DNA of 41,534 nt from Candidatus Physcousia equi (GCA_018065005.1 JAGHUD010000030.1:1-41534); one strand, 5' to 3'. Positions 24,729 through 34,449 are shown, numbered from the stretch's first letter. Made by a program: numbers and translations. Notes: generated by a model not told the origin, from the sequence alone.

Positions 24729-25862
24729 TCATCTGGACTGTTCAGAAGAAGGTAAGTGAGACAAGGTGGCGCGTATGTTTCGCATCAGAGCTTCATACTT
24801 GACACGGCGCACGGCTGAGTGACGAAAGAGTGTACGATAGTCCTCTGGTGTGAGCGTAAGCCAATCGGCAGGAGTCATCGCTTGCAGTGCAGGCGAAGAA
24901 CAGAAGGAGTCTTCGCTGGTTGCATCTACTCGCAAATGAGGACAAGCACGCAGGCATCGGTCGCATCCATAGAAACAGCCGTGCATCTCTGGCGAAGAAA
25001 GAATGCTACTTATATCATCGGGAAATGTCTCTCCTCGATATTCTATCAGCCAGTAGTTGAGACAGGAAGTGGGGGAAGGACAGGCATCAAGGCAACGATG
25101 ACACTTGCCACAACGGGACACAAAAGAAGAGGGGAGAAGTGAATCTCCTGAGGCAGAAGCTTCAGGAATGGATAAAGGAGCTTCCAATGTTGATAAAGGA
25201 GCTTCCAATGCTGATAAAGGAGCTTCCGATGCATACAAGGAGACTTCCGACGCTGATAAAGGTGCTTCCGGTACAGACAAATGACCATCCGACGCAGAGG
25301 AGGACGCAGAGGAAGAAACCTCGTACGGGGAAGACGAGGATAGTCTGTCGTCGGAGATGATTTCTTGGATGAACAGTTCACCCAGAAAAAAAGTGCTGCC
25401 TTCACCCGGAATAACCAACTGCCCATGGCGGCCTATCCAACCCAATCCGCAGCGAACTGCCCAATAGCGTTCAGGCACTGGTGCTGTGTCGACAAAGCAA
25501 CGTCCATGGAGCTCGAGCCGCTGCATGAGTTGTTGCATACGTTCACGCAGTACTTCATGGTAGTCCACACCCTGGGCATACCATGCAATGCCCTCCACCA
25601 CACGATCAGGGTGCGGTCGATAGTTCATGGCAAGTGAGACGATGGTCTGTGTGCCTTCGACAAGGAGACGGGGGTTGAATCGTTTCTCAAGATGGTTTTC
25701 GAGATAACGCATCTCCCCTTGCTTGCCTTCTGCCAGCCAGTGAAGATAGGATTGGCGAAAGTCGTCGCTGACGGGTTCTGCCGGAGCGAATCCGCAATAT
25801 TGGAAACCAAGCTCGCGAGCTACGGTTTGCAGGCGGGAGAAAGACACCGGTACTTGTGTCAT
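24729..25862 (-). CDS. queG: Epoxyqueuosine reductase QueG with a repetitive insertion
   Basis: QueG reduces epoxyqueuosine to queuosine at the wobble base of GUN-anticodon tRNAs using cobalamin and two [4Fe-4S] clusters. From ATG 25862 the product has 377 residues, about 60-75 more than usual. The cobalamin-binding half has YWAVRCGLGWIGRHGQL. The ferredoxin-like half has CGKCHRCLDACP and CFYGCDRCLRACP, so all cluster cysteines are present. The extra length is a Ser/Ala/Glu/Pro-rich block before the first cluster, encoded by a 21-bp tandem repeat. The start overlaps the deacetylase stop (ATGA), indicating coupled translation; the longer frame to 25901 is disfavoured. Confidence 0.93.
   Translation of the reverse strand: MTQVPVSFSRLQTVARELGFQYCGFAPAEPVSDDFRQSYLHWLAEGKQGEMRYLENHLEKRFNPRLLVEGTQTIVSLAMNYRPHPDRVVEGIAWYAQGVDYHEVLRERMQQLMQRLELHGRCFVDTAPVPERYWAVRCGLGWIGRHGQLVIPGEGSTFFLGELFIQEIISDDRLSSSSPYEVSSSASSSASDGHLSVPEAPLSASEVSLYASEAPLSALEAPLSTLEAPLSIPEASASGDSLLPSSFVSRCGKCHRCLDACPSPTSCLNYWLIEYRGETFPDDISSILSSPEMHGCFYGCDRCLRACPHLRVDATSEDSFCSSPALQAMTPADWLTLTPEDYRTLFRHSAVRRVKYEALMRNIRATLSHLPSSEQSR
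25150..25296 (-). repeat. 21-bp in-frame minisatellite in queG
   Basis: Six head-to-tail 21-nt units run from 25171 to 25296, preceded by a degenerate one at 25150-25170. Units at 25171, 25192 and 25213 differ by one to three bases. On the coding strand each encodes a seven-residue repeat of the type EAPLSTL. A Ser-rich block lies beyond 25296. Confidence 0.95.
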
Positions 25863-26470
25863 GGAAAGATGCGGAATGCGTAGCCCTCTCCTATCAACCA
25901 ATCAATGGCATCGGGGAGCGCCGATTTCAGTTTATCAATACTCTTGAGGGAATCGTGAAAGGTGATGATGGATCCATTTCTGGCGTAGCGTTTGACATTG
26001 TTCACCACACCTTCAGCAGTCATCCACTTAGAGTAGTCGCGGGTGACAAGATCCCACATAATGATGCGGTAGCGATTGTGGAGACGCAGATACTGCGACG
26101 GCTTCATCCAACCGTGTGGCGGGCGAAAAAGATCTGTCTTGAGAATGGCTTGCGCCTTGTGGGCATTGAGCAAATAGCGCCACGACCACCACTTCAGACC
26201 ACCAATGTGGTTGAAGGTGTGGTTGCCAATGCGGTGTCCGCGCTTGCGCACTTCCTCAAGGAGGTGGGGATACTTTCGTGCATTGTCGCCCACCATGAAG
26301 AAGGTAGCCTTGATGCCATAGCGGTCGAGCACGTCAAGAATGAAAGGTGTGGCCTCGGGTATGGGTCCGTCGTCGAAGGTCAGATAGACGGCCTTCTCCG
26401 ACGGATCCATACGCCATGTTGCCTTTGGATAGAGCCAACGCAGATATATGGAGGGTTGCTCGATGAACAT
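25859..26470 (-). CDS. Polysaccharide deacetylase (NodB domain)
   Basis: This NodB-type CE4 deacetylase removes N- or O-acetyl groups from cell-wall or surface glycans. The 203-residue product has all five motif regions: TFDDGP (31-36, catalytic and metal Asp D33/D34), the metal pair H84/H88 in GNHTFNH, RPPHGWMKPS, MWDLVTRDY and IITFHDS. There is no signal peptide, so it is probably cytosolic or membrane-associated. Its start overlaps the DUF2723 stop (TAATG) and its stop overlaps the queG start. Coupling to a membrane glycan protein suggests surface glycan work, but the substrate is unknown. Confidence 0.92.
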   Translation of the reverse strand: MFIEQPSIYLRWLYPKATWRMDPSEKAVYLTFDDGPIPEATPFILDVLDRYGIKATFFMVGDNARKYPHLLEEVRKRGHRIGNHTFNHIGGLKWWSWRYLLNAHKAQAILKTDLFRPPHGWMKPSQYLRLHNRYRIIMWDLVTRDYSKWMTAEGVVNNVKRYARNGSIITFHDSLKSIDKLKSALPDAIDWLIGEGYAFRIFP

Positions 26471-29400
26471 TATTCAAAGAGTCCGTAAGCCTCCATGCGT
26501 TGGGCCAATGTGGTGTAGCGGATGTTGAAGTTCTTCTCCAACGCATCGGCTTGCTTCTTGTCGATCTCATCGAGCAAGGCAAGTGCCTGACTGTACTGAT
26601 AAGCATAGTAGCGGCATTCCTCCACATTGCCTATGAAGCGCTGACCGTCGAACTGCAGATACCAATCAAGATACTGCATGACAACCTTCATCATGGGCAG
26701 GAGGATCCCCTCTGCTTTCTTCTTGTCGCCAACTGCCACCCATGCGCGTGCCAGGTCAACGCTGCCCGAACTGTAGGTGTGGGGCACGTTGTAGGGCGGA
26801 ATACACTTTTCGCACTTTTCGAGTGCTTTGCGTGCCTTGTCCATCTTGCCTTCCTTGACGAGTTGGTTGATGAGTTGTGAGAACATGCGGCGATGCGTGT
26901 AGCACATGCGGAGCACCGTCTCGTCGAGATAGATGTCGGGCGTCTCCAGTCCACCATACTGGTATTTGTTCATCATGTTGTCGTACATCTTTTCAGAGTC
27001 AACACGCTTGCCGCTTTCTTGTGTGTTGAAGGGCGTGATGCGGTAAGCCAAACCTTCCTGTACGAAATAGTTGGGCAGCGCTCCGTGTCCGTCTGCACCC
27101 ACTGTGACAGACATATACATAGGACGCTCCCAGTTGCATCCACAGAGCATCTCATACATCATCATCTCTGACTTGTAGATGACGCGACGTCCCTTGAATG
27201 AGAGTGTCATCACATCGGGGATGCTTGCCACACCGGTGGAGTCAGCATCGCTCGCTATCATCATGCCGCTCCGCTTCACCGCTTCTTTGTCGATGGGGAG
27301 AACGAGCGAATCGGTGGGGATGACAGGAAGCAGTGAGCCGTCGTTGTCCACCAGGTCGAGCTGTCGCTTGATGGCATTCAGTTCTTCATCCTCATTGAGT
27401 ATCCACTTGTGGATGATGGTGCGCAAGTCGTAGGGATTCTCGCCAAAGGTATTCTTGATACGCTGTTCAGAAACGCCATTCTTGCGCAATTCGTCGAGCA
27501 CATATTCCAAAGTGCCGGGATAGATGTAAAGTCCTTCGTTCTTTCCACTCACATAGTCCAGACGCTTCCACGAGATGGGCAGACTGGGTGAGTCGTATGA
27601 CGGGCGCTTCATCTGGTCGATATACCAGTCCGTCTGCAAGTAAGATAGGTTGCAGACACGAGCGTCGGTTCGGAAGCCCTCCGTCTCCTGTGCATACCAT
27701 AGCGGGAAGGTATCGTTGTCGCCATTGGTGAAGATGATGGGATTACCCGACTCCGAGAGGGTAGACAGATAGTTCTGACCAAAGTCGCGACAGGTGTAGC
27801 GACCGCTGCGGTCATGGTCGTCCCAGTTCTGCGAAGCCATCTGTATAGGCACAGCCAAACAGATGCAAGGCAGGATAGCAGCCACGATGGGCTGTCGCTT
27901 GAGGAGGCGGTTGAGCGCTGTGGTGATGGCCGTAACACCAAGTCCAATCCAAATGGCGAATCCGTAGAACGAACCGGCGTAGGCATAGTCGCGCTCACGC
28001 GGCTGCTGTGGTGTCTGATTGAGGTAGATTACTATGGCAAGACCTGTCATAAAGAACAGGAAGAAGACAATCCAGAACTGCTTGACGCTCTCCTGCGAGT
28101 AGCAGATATGCCAAAAGAGACCAATGAGACCGAGCAGAAGGGGCAGCATATAGTAGACGTTGTGTCCCTTGTTGTTTTTCAAATCGTCTGGCAACTTATC
28201 CTGGTCGCCCAAGCGCATGTCGTCAAGCACAGAGATGCCCGTTATCCAGTTGCCATGCTCCAATTCTCCGTTGCCCTGTATGTCATTCTGTCTGCCGGCA
28301 AAGTTCCACATGAAATAGCGCATATACATGAAGTTCACCTGATATGAGAAGAAGAACTCCATATTCTCCCAGAAGGTGGGCACCTTGATGGAATAGGTGC
28401 TTCCGTCACGGTCCTTCACCATGGCTTGTCTGCCCTTAATGCCGCCAAGAAGACTCTCATAGGCTTCGGGATGACGACCTCCATTGCTATACATGCGTGG
28501 GAATAGCATGTTGACCTGATACTTGTAGTCATTGTCGTAGCGAACGATACGATAACGGTCGGGCTCGTCTGGATTGGCCTTTTCCACCTGCTGATAAACA
28601 GGTGCTCCTTGGGTGCTCACGGGGTTGCCATTGGCATCCCATTCGATGGGAGAGTTATAGACTTGTCCGTAGAGCAAGGGGCGGTCGCCATACTGTTCGC
28701 GACTGAGATACTGTCCGAGCGTAAAGATGTCTTCGGGTGAATTCTGGTCCATGGGACAGTTAGCTGTGCTTCGGATGACGATAACGGCATAGCTACTATA
28801 GCCCACCATGATGAGCAGCATGCAAAGCAATGACGTGTTCTTGAAGCGTGCCGTTACCCAGTCCTTATGCCAAAGGCAGAAGCCCAAAACAAGCAGTATC
28901 AAGATGCCAATGAAGATACTCGATGCGCCGTGACCATAGAAAGGGATACCCAACATAGCCACGCTCGCCATGTAGGCGATGTTGCCACGCAAAAGACTGC
29001 GACCGGTGTTGCTTTCCCAGATAGCCCACAGCACGCAGCTGACGAGCAGGATGATGTAGATGATAAGACCGGTGTTGAACGAACATCCTAATCCATTGAC
29101 AAACAAAAGTTCAAACCAACCACCCACTTTGACGATTCCTGGCACGATGCCGTAGAGCACTACCACGATGAGGCCAAAGCTCACGAGCAGTGCCCAGAGG
29201 CTGCCTTTGAGGTTTGCGTTCGGATGCTTGCGATAATACCAGATGAGGACAAGAGCAGGCAGACAGAGCAGGTTGAGCAGATGGACGCCCACCGAGAGAC
29301 CTGTCATGTAGGCAATCAGAATGAGCCAACGGTCGCTGTGCGGTTCATCGGCATGGTCTTCCCACTTGAGCATGAGCCATACGACAAGGGCTGTAAAGAG

Positions 29401-29853
29401 TGACGAATAGGCGTACACCTCACCCTCTACGGCAGAGAACCAGAAGGTGTCGCTCCAACAATACGCTAATGCACCAACAGCCGCACTGACCTGTGTGGTA
29501 ATCAGTTGCGATGTTGTCTCAACAATGCCGCCTTTGCAAATCAGACGGCGCACAAGGTGCGAAATAGTCCAGTAGAGGAACAGGATGCACAGTGCGCTGA
29601 ACAGTGCCGACATGATGTTGACCATCTTTGCCACCTGTGCAGGGTCACTCACAAACTGCGAGAAAATGTTGGCCGTGAGCATGAAGAAGGGTGCGCCTGG
29701 TGGGTGGCCAACCTCCAGCTTGTAGCCAGTGGTGATGAACTCGGGACAATCCCAAAAGCTTGCCGTGGGTTCGATGGTGGAGCAGTAGGTCCACGCTGCC
29801 ACAGCAAAGATGAGCCAACCCATGAGGTTGTCTACCAATCTAAATTGCTTCAT
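26470..29853 (-). CDS. DUF2723 / GT117-type multispanning membrane protein
   Basis: The 1127-residue protein has a large polytopic membrane domain, with many TM helices spread over about residues 10-350 and 560-670, and a long soluble C-terminal region with TPR-like helices. The N-terminal family signature is STIEPTASFWDCPEFI (about 25-40), with Asp/Glu residues in the first loop as in GT-C glycosyltransferases, followed by VGHPPGAPFFML. DUF2723 is related to human TMEM260, a protein O-mannosyltransferase. Bacteroidota members are placed in this group but their acceptors are largely unknown. It is first in a coupled three-gene operon with a deacetylase and queG, driven by the promoter at 29890-29921. 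Confidence 0.88.
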   Translation of the reverse strand: MKQFRLVDNLMGWLIFAVAAWTYCSTIEPTASFWDCPEFITTGYKLEVGHPPGAPFFMLTANIFSQFVSDPAQVAKMVNIMSALFSALCILFLYWTISHLVRRLICKGGIVETTSQLITTQVSAAVGALAYCWSDTFWFSAVEGEVYAYSSLFTALVVWLMLKWEDHADEPHSDRWLILIAYMTGLSVGVHLLNLLCLPALVLIWYYRKHPNANLKGSLWALLVSFGLIVVVLYGIVPGIVKVGGWFELLFVNGLGCSFNTGLIIYIILLVSCVLWAIWESNTGRSLLRGNIAYMASVAMLGIPFYGHGASSIFIGILILLVLGFCLWHKDWVTARFKNTSLLCMLLIMVGYSSYAVIVIRSTANCPMDQNSPEDIFTLGQYLSREQYGDRPLLYGQVYNSPIEWDANGNPVSTQGAPVYQQVEKANPDEPDRYRIVRYDNDYKYQVNMLFPRMYSNGGRHPEAYESLLGGIKGRQAMVKDRDGSTYSIKVPTFWENMEFFFSYQVNFMYMRYFMWNFAGRQNDIQGNGELEHGNWITGISVLDDMRLGDQDKLPDDLKNNKGHNVYYMLPLLLGLIGLFWHICYSQESVKQFWIVFFLFFMTGLAIVIYLNQTPQQPRERDYAYAGSFYGFAIWIGLGVTAITTALNRLLKRQPIVAAILPCICLAVPIQMASQNWDDHDRSGRYTCRDFGQNYLSTLSESGNPIIFTNGDNDTFPLWYAQETEGFRTDARVCNLSYLQTDWYIDQMKRPSYDSPSLPISWKRLDYVSGKNEGLYIYPGTLEYVLDELRKNGVSEQRIKNTFGENPYDLRTIIHKWILNEDEELNAIKRQLDLVDNDGSLLPVIPTDSLVLPIDKEAVKRSGMMIASDADSTGVASIPDVMTLSFKGRRVIYKSEMMMYEMLCGCNWERPMYMSVTVGADGHGALPNYFVQEGLAYRITPFNTQESGKRVDSEKMYDNMMNKYQYGGLETPDIYLDETVLRMCYTHRRMFSQLINQLVKEGKMDKARKALEKCEKCIPPYNVPHTYSSGSVDLARAWVAVGDKKKAEGILLPMMKVVMQYLDWYLQFDGQRFIGNVEECRYYAYQYSQALALLDEIDKKQADALEKNFNIRYTTLAQRMEAYGLFE

Positions 29854-29889
29854 TTTTTAGTCAGTATAATGTTTTTCGCTATTACCGGG

Positions 29890-29921
29890 CAAAAGTACGG
29901 CTTTTTTGACACATAAGCAAA
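29890..29921 (-). promoter_or_regulatory. Promoter of DUF2723-deacetylase-queG operon
   Basis: On the minus strand TTTG (29921-29918) and TACTTTTG (29897-29890) are exactly 20 nt apart. The ATG follows 36 nt later. This is one of the best matches to the Bacteroidota consensus in the window. Confidence 0.8.
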
Positions 29922-30138
29922 TTTATTAAGAAAATTTAAAAACCGCAAACCCACGCCCCCCCACCGTTGCTGCTTATAGATTTGAATATTCTACTACAGA
30001 GAACCGAATGGTGAAAGAAAAGAAATGGAGCGGCAAGCAAAAAGAGAACCTAATGGTTGGGCAAATGGATTCCTGATTGTTTCGTAGTATCAGCAAAGGA
30101 AACGAAGTGCGGGATGTGCGGAGTAGAGGAAAGGCACT
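29922..30138. other. Spacer between DUF2723 promoter and rRNA methyltransferase
   Basis: No gene is supported in these 217 nt. A C7 run lies at 29956-29962. No strong hairpin with a T tract was found, so termination of the methyltransferase transcript is not explained by sequence alone. Confidence 0.4.
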
Positions 30139-31455
30139 TCAGGGAAGTAGTGTAAAAGACGTAGTGTGGGTGGTTCGGATGCGCCACTCGTCGGGATAAA
30201 GATTGTTGGCTCTGCTGCCAATGTTCTTCACCAAACCAAGAGGAAGACCGCGATAACAAACCACAACCAACCCTTTGGGGACAGCAGTCTCAGGTGCAAA
30301 GCGGAGTGCTTCGTGGCGCAGATAGGCCACAGCCTCATCGTAGGTCAGTTCATAACGTGGAAGTGCTTCGTCGTAGTCCACTGCCATCACCTTTTGCGTC
30401 TCTGGCGCAGAAACCATGCGGAGAGCCTTCGACAGACGTTTGATGCAGGCATCACGCTCAAGCATCGTTCGCTTAGGAAGCGCCTCGCCCGGTTTGCGCA
30501 ACGCAGCAATAAAGAAACCTTCGCCACGCGCCACCCCCGGCAAGAAGTGCAACATACCAGGTTGTGTCTCCACAATGCCCCAAGCAGGGTCATAGTTCAC
30601 ATGCAGCAGCTCTGCTCCGAGCGTGCGAACCATCCACTCAACGTTGTCCTCGTCTTCGAGATGATTGAACGTGCAAGTAGAGTAGATAATCGTTCCACCC
30701 GGACGCAAACACGGCCAGATGGCCTCGACGATGTCACGCTGTCGCTGCCAGCAAGTCTCCACATTCTTCAGGCTCCACTCCTCGATGGCCTTTTCGTCCT
30801 TGCGGAACATCCCTTCGCCCGAACAAGGCACATCGCAGATGATGAGGTCGAACACATCGGTTTGTCGGCGGAAGTCGGGCGGAAAGTTCTGTGCGACGAG
30901 CGTATGTGGTGCGCCCCATTTCGTCATATTCTCCGCGAGGATATGCGCCCGTTTTGCTATGGGTTCGTTGCTCACGAGCCATGCTTGCTCATGCAGAAAG
31001 GATCGGACAAGTGTTGATTTTCCGCCCGGAGCTGCGCAGAGGTCGAGTGCCAGAGCTGAAGGCTTAGAAGAAAGCTCCGGACACACCTGAGAGAGGACAT
31101 GCCACAGGAACATAGACGATGCCTCCTGCACATAATAAGCACCTGCATGAAAGAGAGGATCGAAGGTAAAAGGTGGTCGCTCAGGAAGATAGAATGCAGA
31201 CGGACACCAGGGCACGTCGCACACATCTTTTCCCTCTTGGGCCAGCACTACAGATGGAGCAGTTCCGCCCGAAGGAAGGGTCTTGTCTTCATCGGTCGCC
31301 GCAAGTCCACCTGCTGCAGCATACAGTTTTCGTCGGTTCAGGCGGACAGACACAGAGATATCGGCAGCAAGACCTGCAAAAAGTCTCTCCGCCATATCAT
31401 CGCCATATTGCTGACGCATCAAGCAGCAAAAGTCCGAAGGCAACTCCATCTTCAT
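30139..31455 (-). CDS. RsmF-like rRNA (cytosine-C5) methyltransferase
   Basis: This NOL1/NOP2/Sun family SAM-dependent enzyme forms m5C in RNA. The 438-residue product has a SAM-binding motif LDLCAAPGGKST, motif IV ICDVPCSGEGMFRK (PC motif Cys) and motif VI YSTCTFNHLEDED with the catalytic Cys. The C-terminal PUA-like tail ends with LYPDEWRIR, a feature of the RsmF/YebU group, which acts on 16S rRNA. The exact target base is not certain from sequence. It is third in porE-thyA-methyltransferase, starting 14 nt after thyA. Confidence 0.9.
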   Translation of the reverse strand: MKMELPSDFCCLMRQQYGDDMAERLFAGLAADISVSVRLNRRKLYAAAGGLAATDEDKTLPSGGTAPSVVLAQEGKDVCDVPWCPSAFYLPERPPFTFDPLFHAGAYYVQEASSMFLWHVLSQVCPELSSKPSALALDLCAAPGGKSTLVRSFLHEQAWLVSNEPIAKRAHILAENMTKWGAPHTLVAQNFPPDFRRQTDVFDLIICDVPCSGEGMFRKDEKAIEEWSLKNVETCWQRQRDIVEAIWPCLRPGGTIIYSTCTFNHLEDEDNVEWMVRTLGAELLHVNYDPAWGIVETQPGMLHFLPGVARGEGFFIAALRKPGEALPKRTMLERDACIKRLSKALRMVSAPETQKVMAVDYDEALPRYELTYDEAVAYLRHEALRFAPETAVPKGLVVVCYRGLPLGLVKNIGSRANNLYPDEWRIRTTHTTSFTLLP

Positions 31456-31469
31456 TCTTCACTTAAGCA

Positions 31470-32288
31470 CTAAACGCTCACTTCCCCCTTGATGGCAGGC
31501 CACGGGTCATAGCCCTCAAGCGTAAAGTCTTCGTATTGGAAATCGAAGATATTTTTCACCTCTGGGTTGATCCTCATACGGGGCAACTGTCGAGGCGCAC
31601 GCGAAAGTTGAAGTCGCACCTGGTCGAGGTGGTTGAGATAGATGTGCGTGTCGCCTGTGGTGTGAATAAAGTCGCCAGGCTCGAGTCCGCACACCTGAGC
31701 CATCATCATGCAGAGCAAGGCATAGGAAGCGATGTTGAAGGGAACACCGAGAAAGGTGTCAGCACTGCGCTGATAAAGCTGCAGGGAAAGACGCGGCTTG
31801 CCGTCGGGATTGGAAGGCGGAGCCACATAGAATTGAAAGAAGGCGTGACAAGGAGGCAAGTTCATATTGTCGATGTCAGCCACATTCCACGACGAAACAA
31901 TGATGCGTCGGCAATTCGGGTCGTTCTTGATGGTGTCAACCGCTTGCTGTATCTGGTCGATAAACCCACCGTTGTAGTCTGGCCACGAGCGCCACTGATA
32001 TCCATAGATATGCCCGAGGTCGCCCGTCTCGGGATCCGCCCATTCGTTCCAGATGCGCACACCGCGCTCCTGAAGCCACTTCGCGTTGGTGTTGCCCTGC
32101 AGGAACCACAGGAGCTCGTATATGATACTCTTGAGATGCACCTTCTTTGTGGTGAGCAGAGGGAATCCTTGCTGCAGGTCGAAGCGCATCTGATGTCCGA
32201 AGATAGAGATGGTGCCCGTGCCCGTGCGGTCACCCTTTTGCACTCCTTCGTCGAGGATGCGCGTCAGTAGGTCGAGGTATTGTTTCAT
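31470..32288 (-). CDS. thyA: Thymidylate synthase
   Basis: ThyA methylates dUMP to dTMP with methylene-tetrahydrofolate, producing dihydrofolate for FolA. The 272-residue product has the phosphate-binding GDRTGTGT (19-26), the catalytic Cys C147 in [26 protein letters not shown] and the C-terminal closing sequence ending AIKGEVSV. The start overlaps the porE stop by four bases (ATGA), so a core nucleotide gene is translationally coupled to a T9SS gene. Confidence 0.97.
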   Translation of the reverse strand: MKQYLDLLTRILDEGVQKGDRTGTGTISIFGHQMRFDLQQGFPLLTTKKVHLKSIIYELLWFLQGNTNAKWLQERGVRIWNEWADPETGDLGHIYGYQWRSWPDYNGGFIDQIQQAVDTIKNDPNCRRIIVSSWNVADIDNMNLPPCHAFFQFYVAPPSNPDGKPRLSLQLYQRSADTFLGVPFNIASYALLCMMMAQVCGLEPGDFIHTTGDTHIYLNHLDQVRLQLSRAPRQLPRMRINPEVKNIFDFQYEDFTLEGYDPWPAIKGEVSV

Positions 32289-34429
32289 TGCTGTTCTGTT
32301 TGATTCTTAGGTTCTGTTCCTTCGCCCACCGGTTTCATCAGCGGAACGGAAACAGGTGGAGTGGCAGGCTTGGCTTCGTTAAGTTCAGCCTTGACCGAGG
32401 GTGTAAGATCCAGTCCGTATGTTGTTCGCAGCACCCTGAACTCGGTGCGTCGGTTGTAGGCGTTGCACACCTCCTGTCGTTCCTTGTCTTCGATGCGGAG
32501 GATATATTGTTCGGTGAGTGTATCGCCCACGTTGAGGAAGGGGTTCTGCTCTGCCATCTTGCGCGTCACCACCTTGGGTCGTGTTTCTCCGTAGCCAACG
32601 GGGGTCAGGCGCTCTGTGGGAATGCCATGATCGATGAGGTAGTTCACGACACTCTCTGCGCGCCGCTGCGAGAGTCGCAGGTTGTAGGCGTCTGCACCAC
32701 GATAGTCGCAGTGGCTGGAGAGTTCGATGGTGATGTTGGGATTTTCGTTGAGCAAGTCGACAAGCGAGTCGAGCGCCATGGTGGATGATTCGGTGAGGGC
32801 TGCGCTGTCAAACTCGTAGAACACATTGCGCACAAGCACCGGTGCCGTGAGACTCGACAGGGGAAACTGCAGAACATATTCCCGGGACACATTGCTTGTG
32901 TCCACACGCAGGTCCTCCTTATGGTTCAGGAATCCCTTGCACGTTCCGAGGAAGATATAGTCGACATTAGGCTTGATGATTTGCTCAAACGAACCGTCGC
33001 CGCGCACGCTGAACTTCAGGTTTGTGCCATCGTTGCCCACCATATAGACGAGTCCTTCGGGCAGTTCATACCCGTCTTTTTCGTAGACCCACCCCTTCAC
33101 TGTGAGCAGAATCTCTGGGCATTCAAACGACATGATATGGTCCCAGCCACGACCGTCGCCACGACTGGTAGAGAAGAATCCACGGTTGTGTAGCCCTTCG
33201 AAGGTCATACCAAAGTCATCCCCCGGCGAGTTTATCGGGTACTTCATATTCTCCACCTTCCACCTCACGCCGCCGTTCGAAGTGCTGTCGCAGGTGGCAC
33301 AGAAGAGGTCGAGCCCCCCCATGCCGGGATGCCCATCGCTTGAGAAATATAGCTCTCCGTTGGGCCGGAAGGTTGGAAACATCTCGTTCCCCTCCGTGTT
33401 GATGGGTTTACCCAGATTCTCCACGCCTCCCAACATACCGTCTGCAATACTGATGCGCCAGAGGTCCAGTCCACCGATGCCGCCAGGCATGTCGCTCACG
33501 AAATAGAGCCAGCGCCCGTCAGGCGAGACTGCGGGATGGGCGTAGCACGACAGCGTATCGCTGGAGATGTTGAGTTTTTGTGGCTTGCTCCATGAGGCAT
33601 CGCTTCGCTGCGAGGTGTATATTTCAGCGTAGCGCGGATAGGACGCATCATAAGTGCATCGCGTCAGATACATTGTTTTGCCGTCGGGCGAGAAGCAGAT
33701 GGCGCCCTCGTCAAATTCGCTATTCACATCTCCCTCGCACGCCTCTGGTTGGCTCCACTTCTGCTTGTCATCGAGTTTAGAGCGGAAGATGTCAGCCGAT
33801 TTTGTTCCCGTGATGCCACTGATCTCGTCGCCCATAGCCTGGGTGCGTGTGGTGGTCAGATAGAGTTCGCTCCAGTCGTCGCCGGCCAGCACAGGCGAGA
33901 AATCGCTGCGTCGTGCGTTGAAGATGGGCTGCTTCTTCACCGTGTAGAGTGTGGGGTTGTTCTTCCACTTCGGCGCCATAGTGCATCCGATGATGCCCAC
34001 CCGCGCGGCACGGCTGTCGGGCACGGAGTCAAGAAACAGTTGATAGTTCTTCAACGCATTCTTATAGTCGCCCTGCCGTTGTTGCATCTGCGCCAAGCGA
34101 AGCACTACGCTGCTGTCAGGATAGTGATAGCGCAGGGCATTCTGATAGGCACCCATTGCCTTTGCACTGTAGTTGATGCGTCTGTAGCATTCTGCCATCT
34201 TCCAGGCACGCTCTCCTCGCTTCATCTTCTCGCTCACCTTGGTGCGCGAGTAGGCTCGCTTGTATTCAGCAGCAGCATCAAAGTATTCGCCGATAGCAAA
34301 GAAGGCATCTCCCTTCTTCACATGGTTTTCGGCTCCGCAACTGCACAGCATCGACACACCGACAAGCAGCAGAAGGAGTGTGCCCCACCCCACCTGCTTA
34401 CACTTATGGTTGTTCGTCTTGCTATACAT
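32285..34429 (-). CDS. porE: T9SS outer-membrane lipoprotein PorE (TPR-PD40-OmpA)
   Basis: PorE is a periplasmic, peptidoglycan-binding lipoprotein of the type IX secretion system. The 714-residue product matches its architecture in order. A lipoprotein signal ends in the SMLCSCG lipobox. TPRs span about 33-150 ([21 protein letters not shown]). WD40/PD40-like beta-propeller blades span about 180-440 ([33 protein letters not shown]). A carboxypeptidase-regulatory-like beta domain spans about 450-520. The OmpA C-terminal peptidoglycan-binding domain (about 545-680) has [19 protein letters not shown] and [14 protein letters not shown] Pro/Lys-rich tail follows. Other OmpA-PD40 proteins share this layout, so PorE is probable rather than certain. 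Confidence 0.85.
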   Translation of the reverse strand: MYSKTNNHKCKQVGWGTLLLLLVGVSMLCSCGAENHVKKGDAFFAIGEYFDAAAEYKRAYSRTKVSEKMKRGERAWKMAECYRRINYSAKAMGAYQNALRYHYPDSSVVLRLAQMQQRQGDYKNALKNYQLFLDSVPDSRAARVGIIGCTMAPKWKNNPTLYTVKKQPIFNARRSDFSPVLAGDDWSELYLTTTRTQAMGDEISGITGTKSADIFRSKLDDKQKWSQPEACEGDVNSEFDEGAICFSPDGKTMYLTRCTYDASYPRYAEIYTSQRSDASWSKPQKLNISSDTLSCYAHPAVSPDGRWLYFVSDMPGGIGGLDLWRISIADGMLGGVENLGKPINTEGNEMFPTFRPNGELYFSSDGHPGMGGLDLFCATCDSTSNGGVRWKVENMKYPINSPGDDFGMTFEGLHNRGFFSTSRGDGRGWDHIMSFECPEILLTVKGWVYEKDGYELPEGLVYMVGNDGTNLKFSVRGDGSFEQIIKPNVDYIFLGTCKGFLNHKEDLRVDTSNVSREYVLQFPLSSLTAPVLVRNVFYEFDSAALTESSTMALDSLVDLLNENPNITIELSSHCDYRGADAYNLRLSQRRAESVVNYLIDHGIPTERLTPVGYGETRPKVVTRKMAEQNPFLNVGDTLTEQYILRIEDKERQEVCNAYNRRTEFRVLRTTYGLDLTPSVKAELNEAKPATPPVSVPLMKPVGEGTEPKNQTEQQ

Positions 34430-34432
34430 ATC

Positions 34433-34449
34433 TTATATATAATTCGCGT
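34433..34449 (-). promoter_or_regulatory. ACGCG-NN-TTATATATAA element upstream of porE
   Basis: On the minus strand ACGCGAA (34449-34443) runs into TTATATATAA (34442-34433), ending 3 nt before the porE ATG. Apart from two bases this equals the element before porW. No TAnnTTTG box is present. Regulatory function is inferred. Confidence 0.4.

Noticed and set aside
25150..25296. CRISPR-like array
   Set aside because: The units are contiguous with no spacers, are 21 nt long and are in frame with queG.
25139..25360. Separate repeat-protein gene on the plus strand opposite queG
   Set aside because: A 21-bp array without stop codons stays open in several frames; the frame has no other support.
25863..25901. 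Earlier start of queG
   Set aside because: The ATGA overlap with the deacetylase stop and the family N terminus favour ATG 25862.
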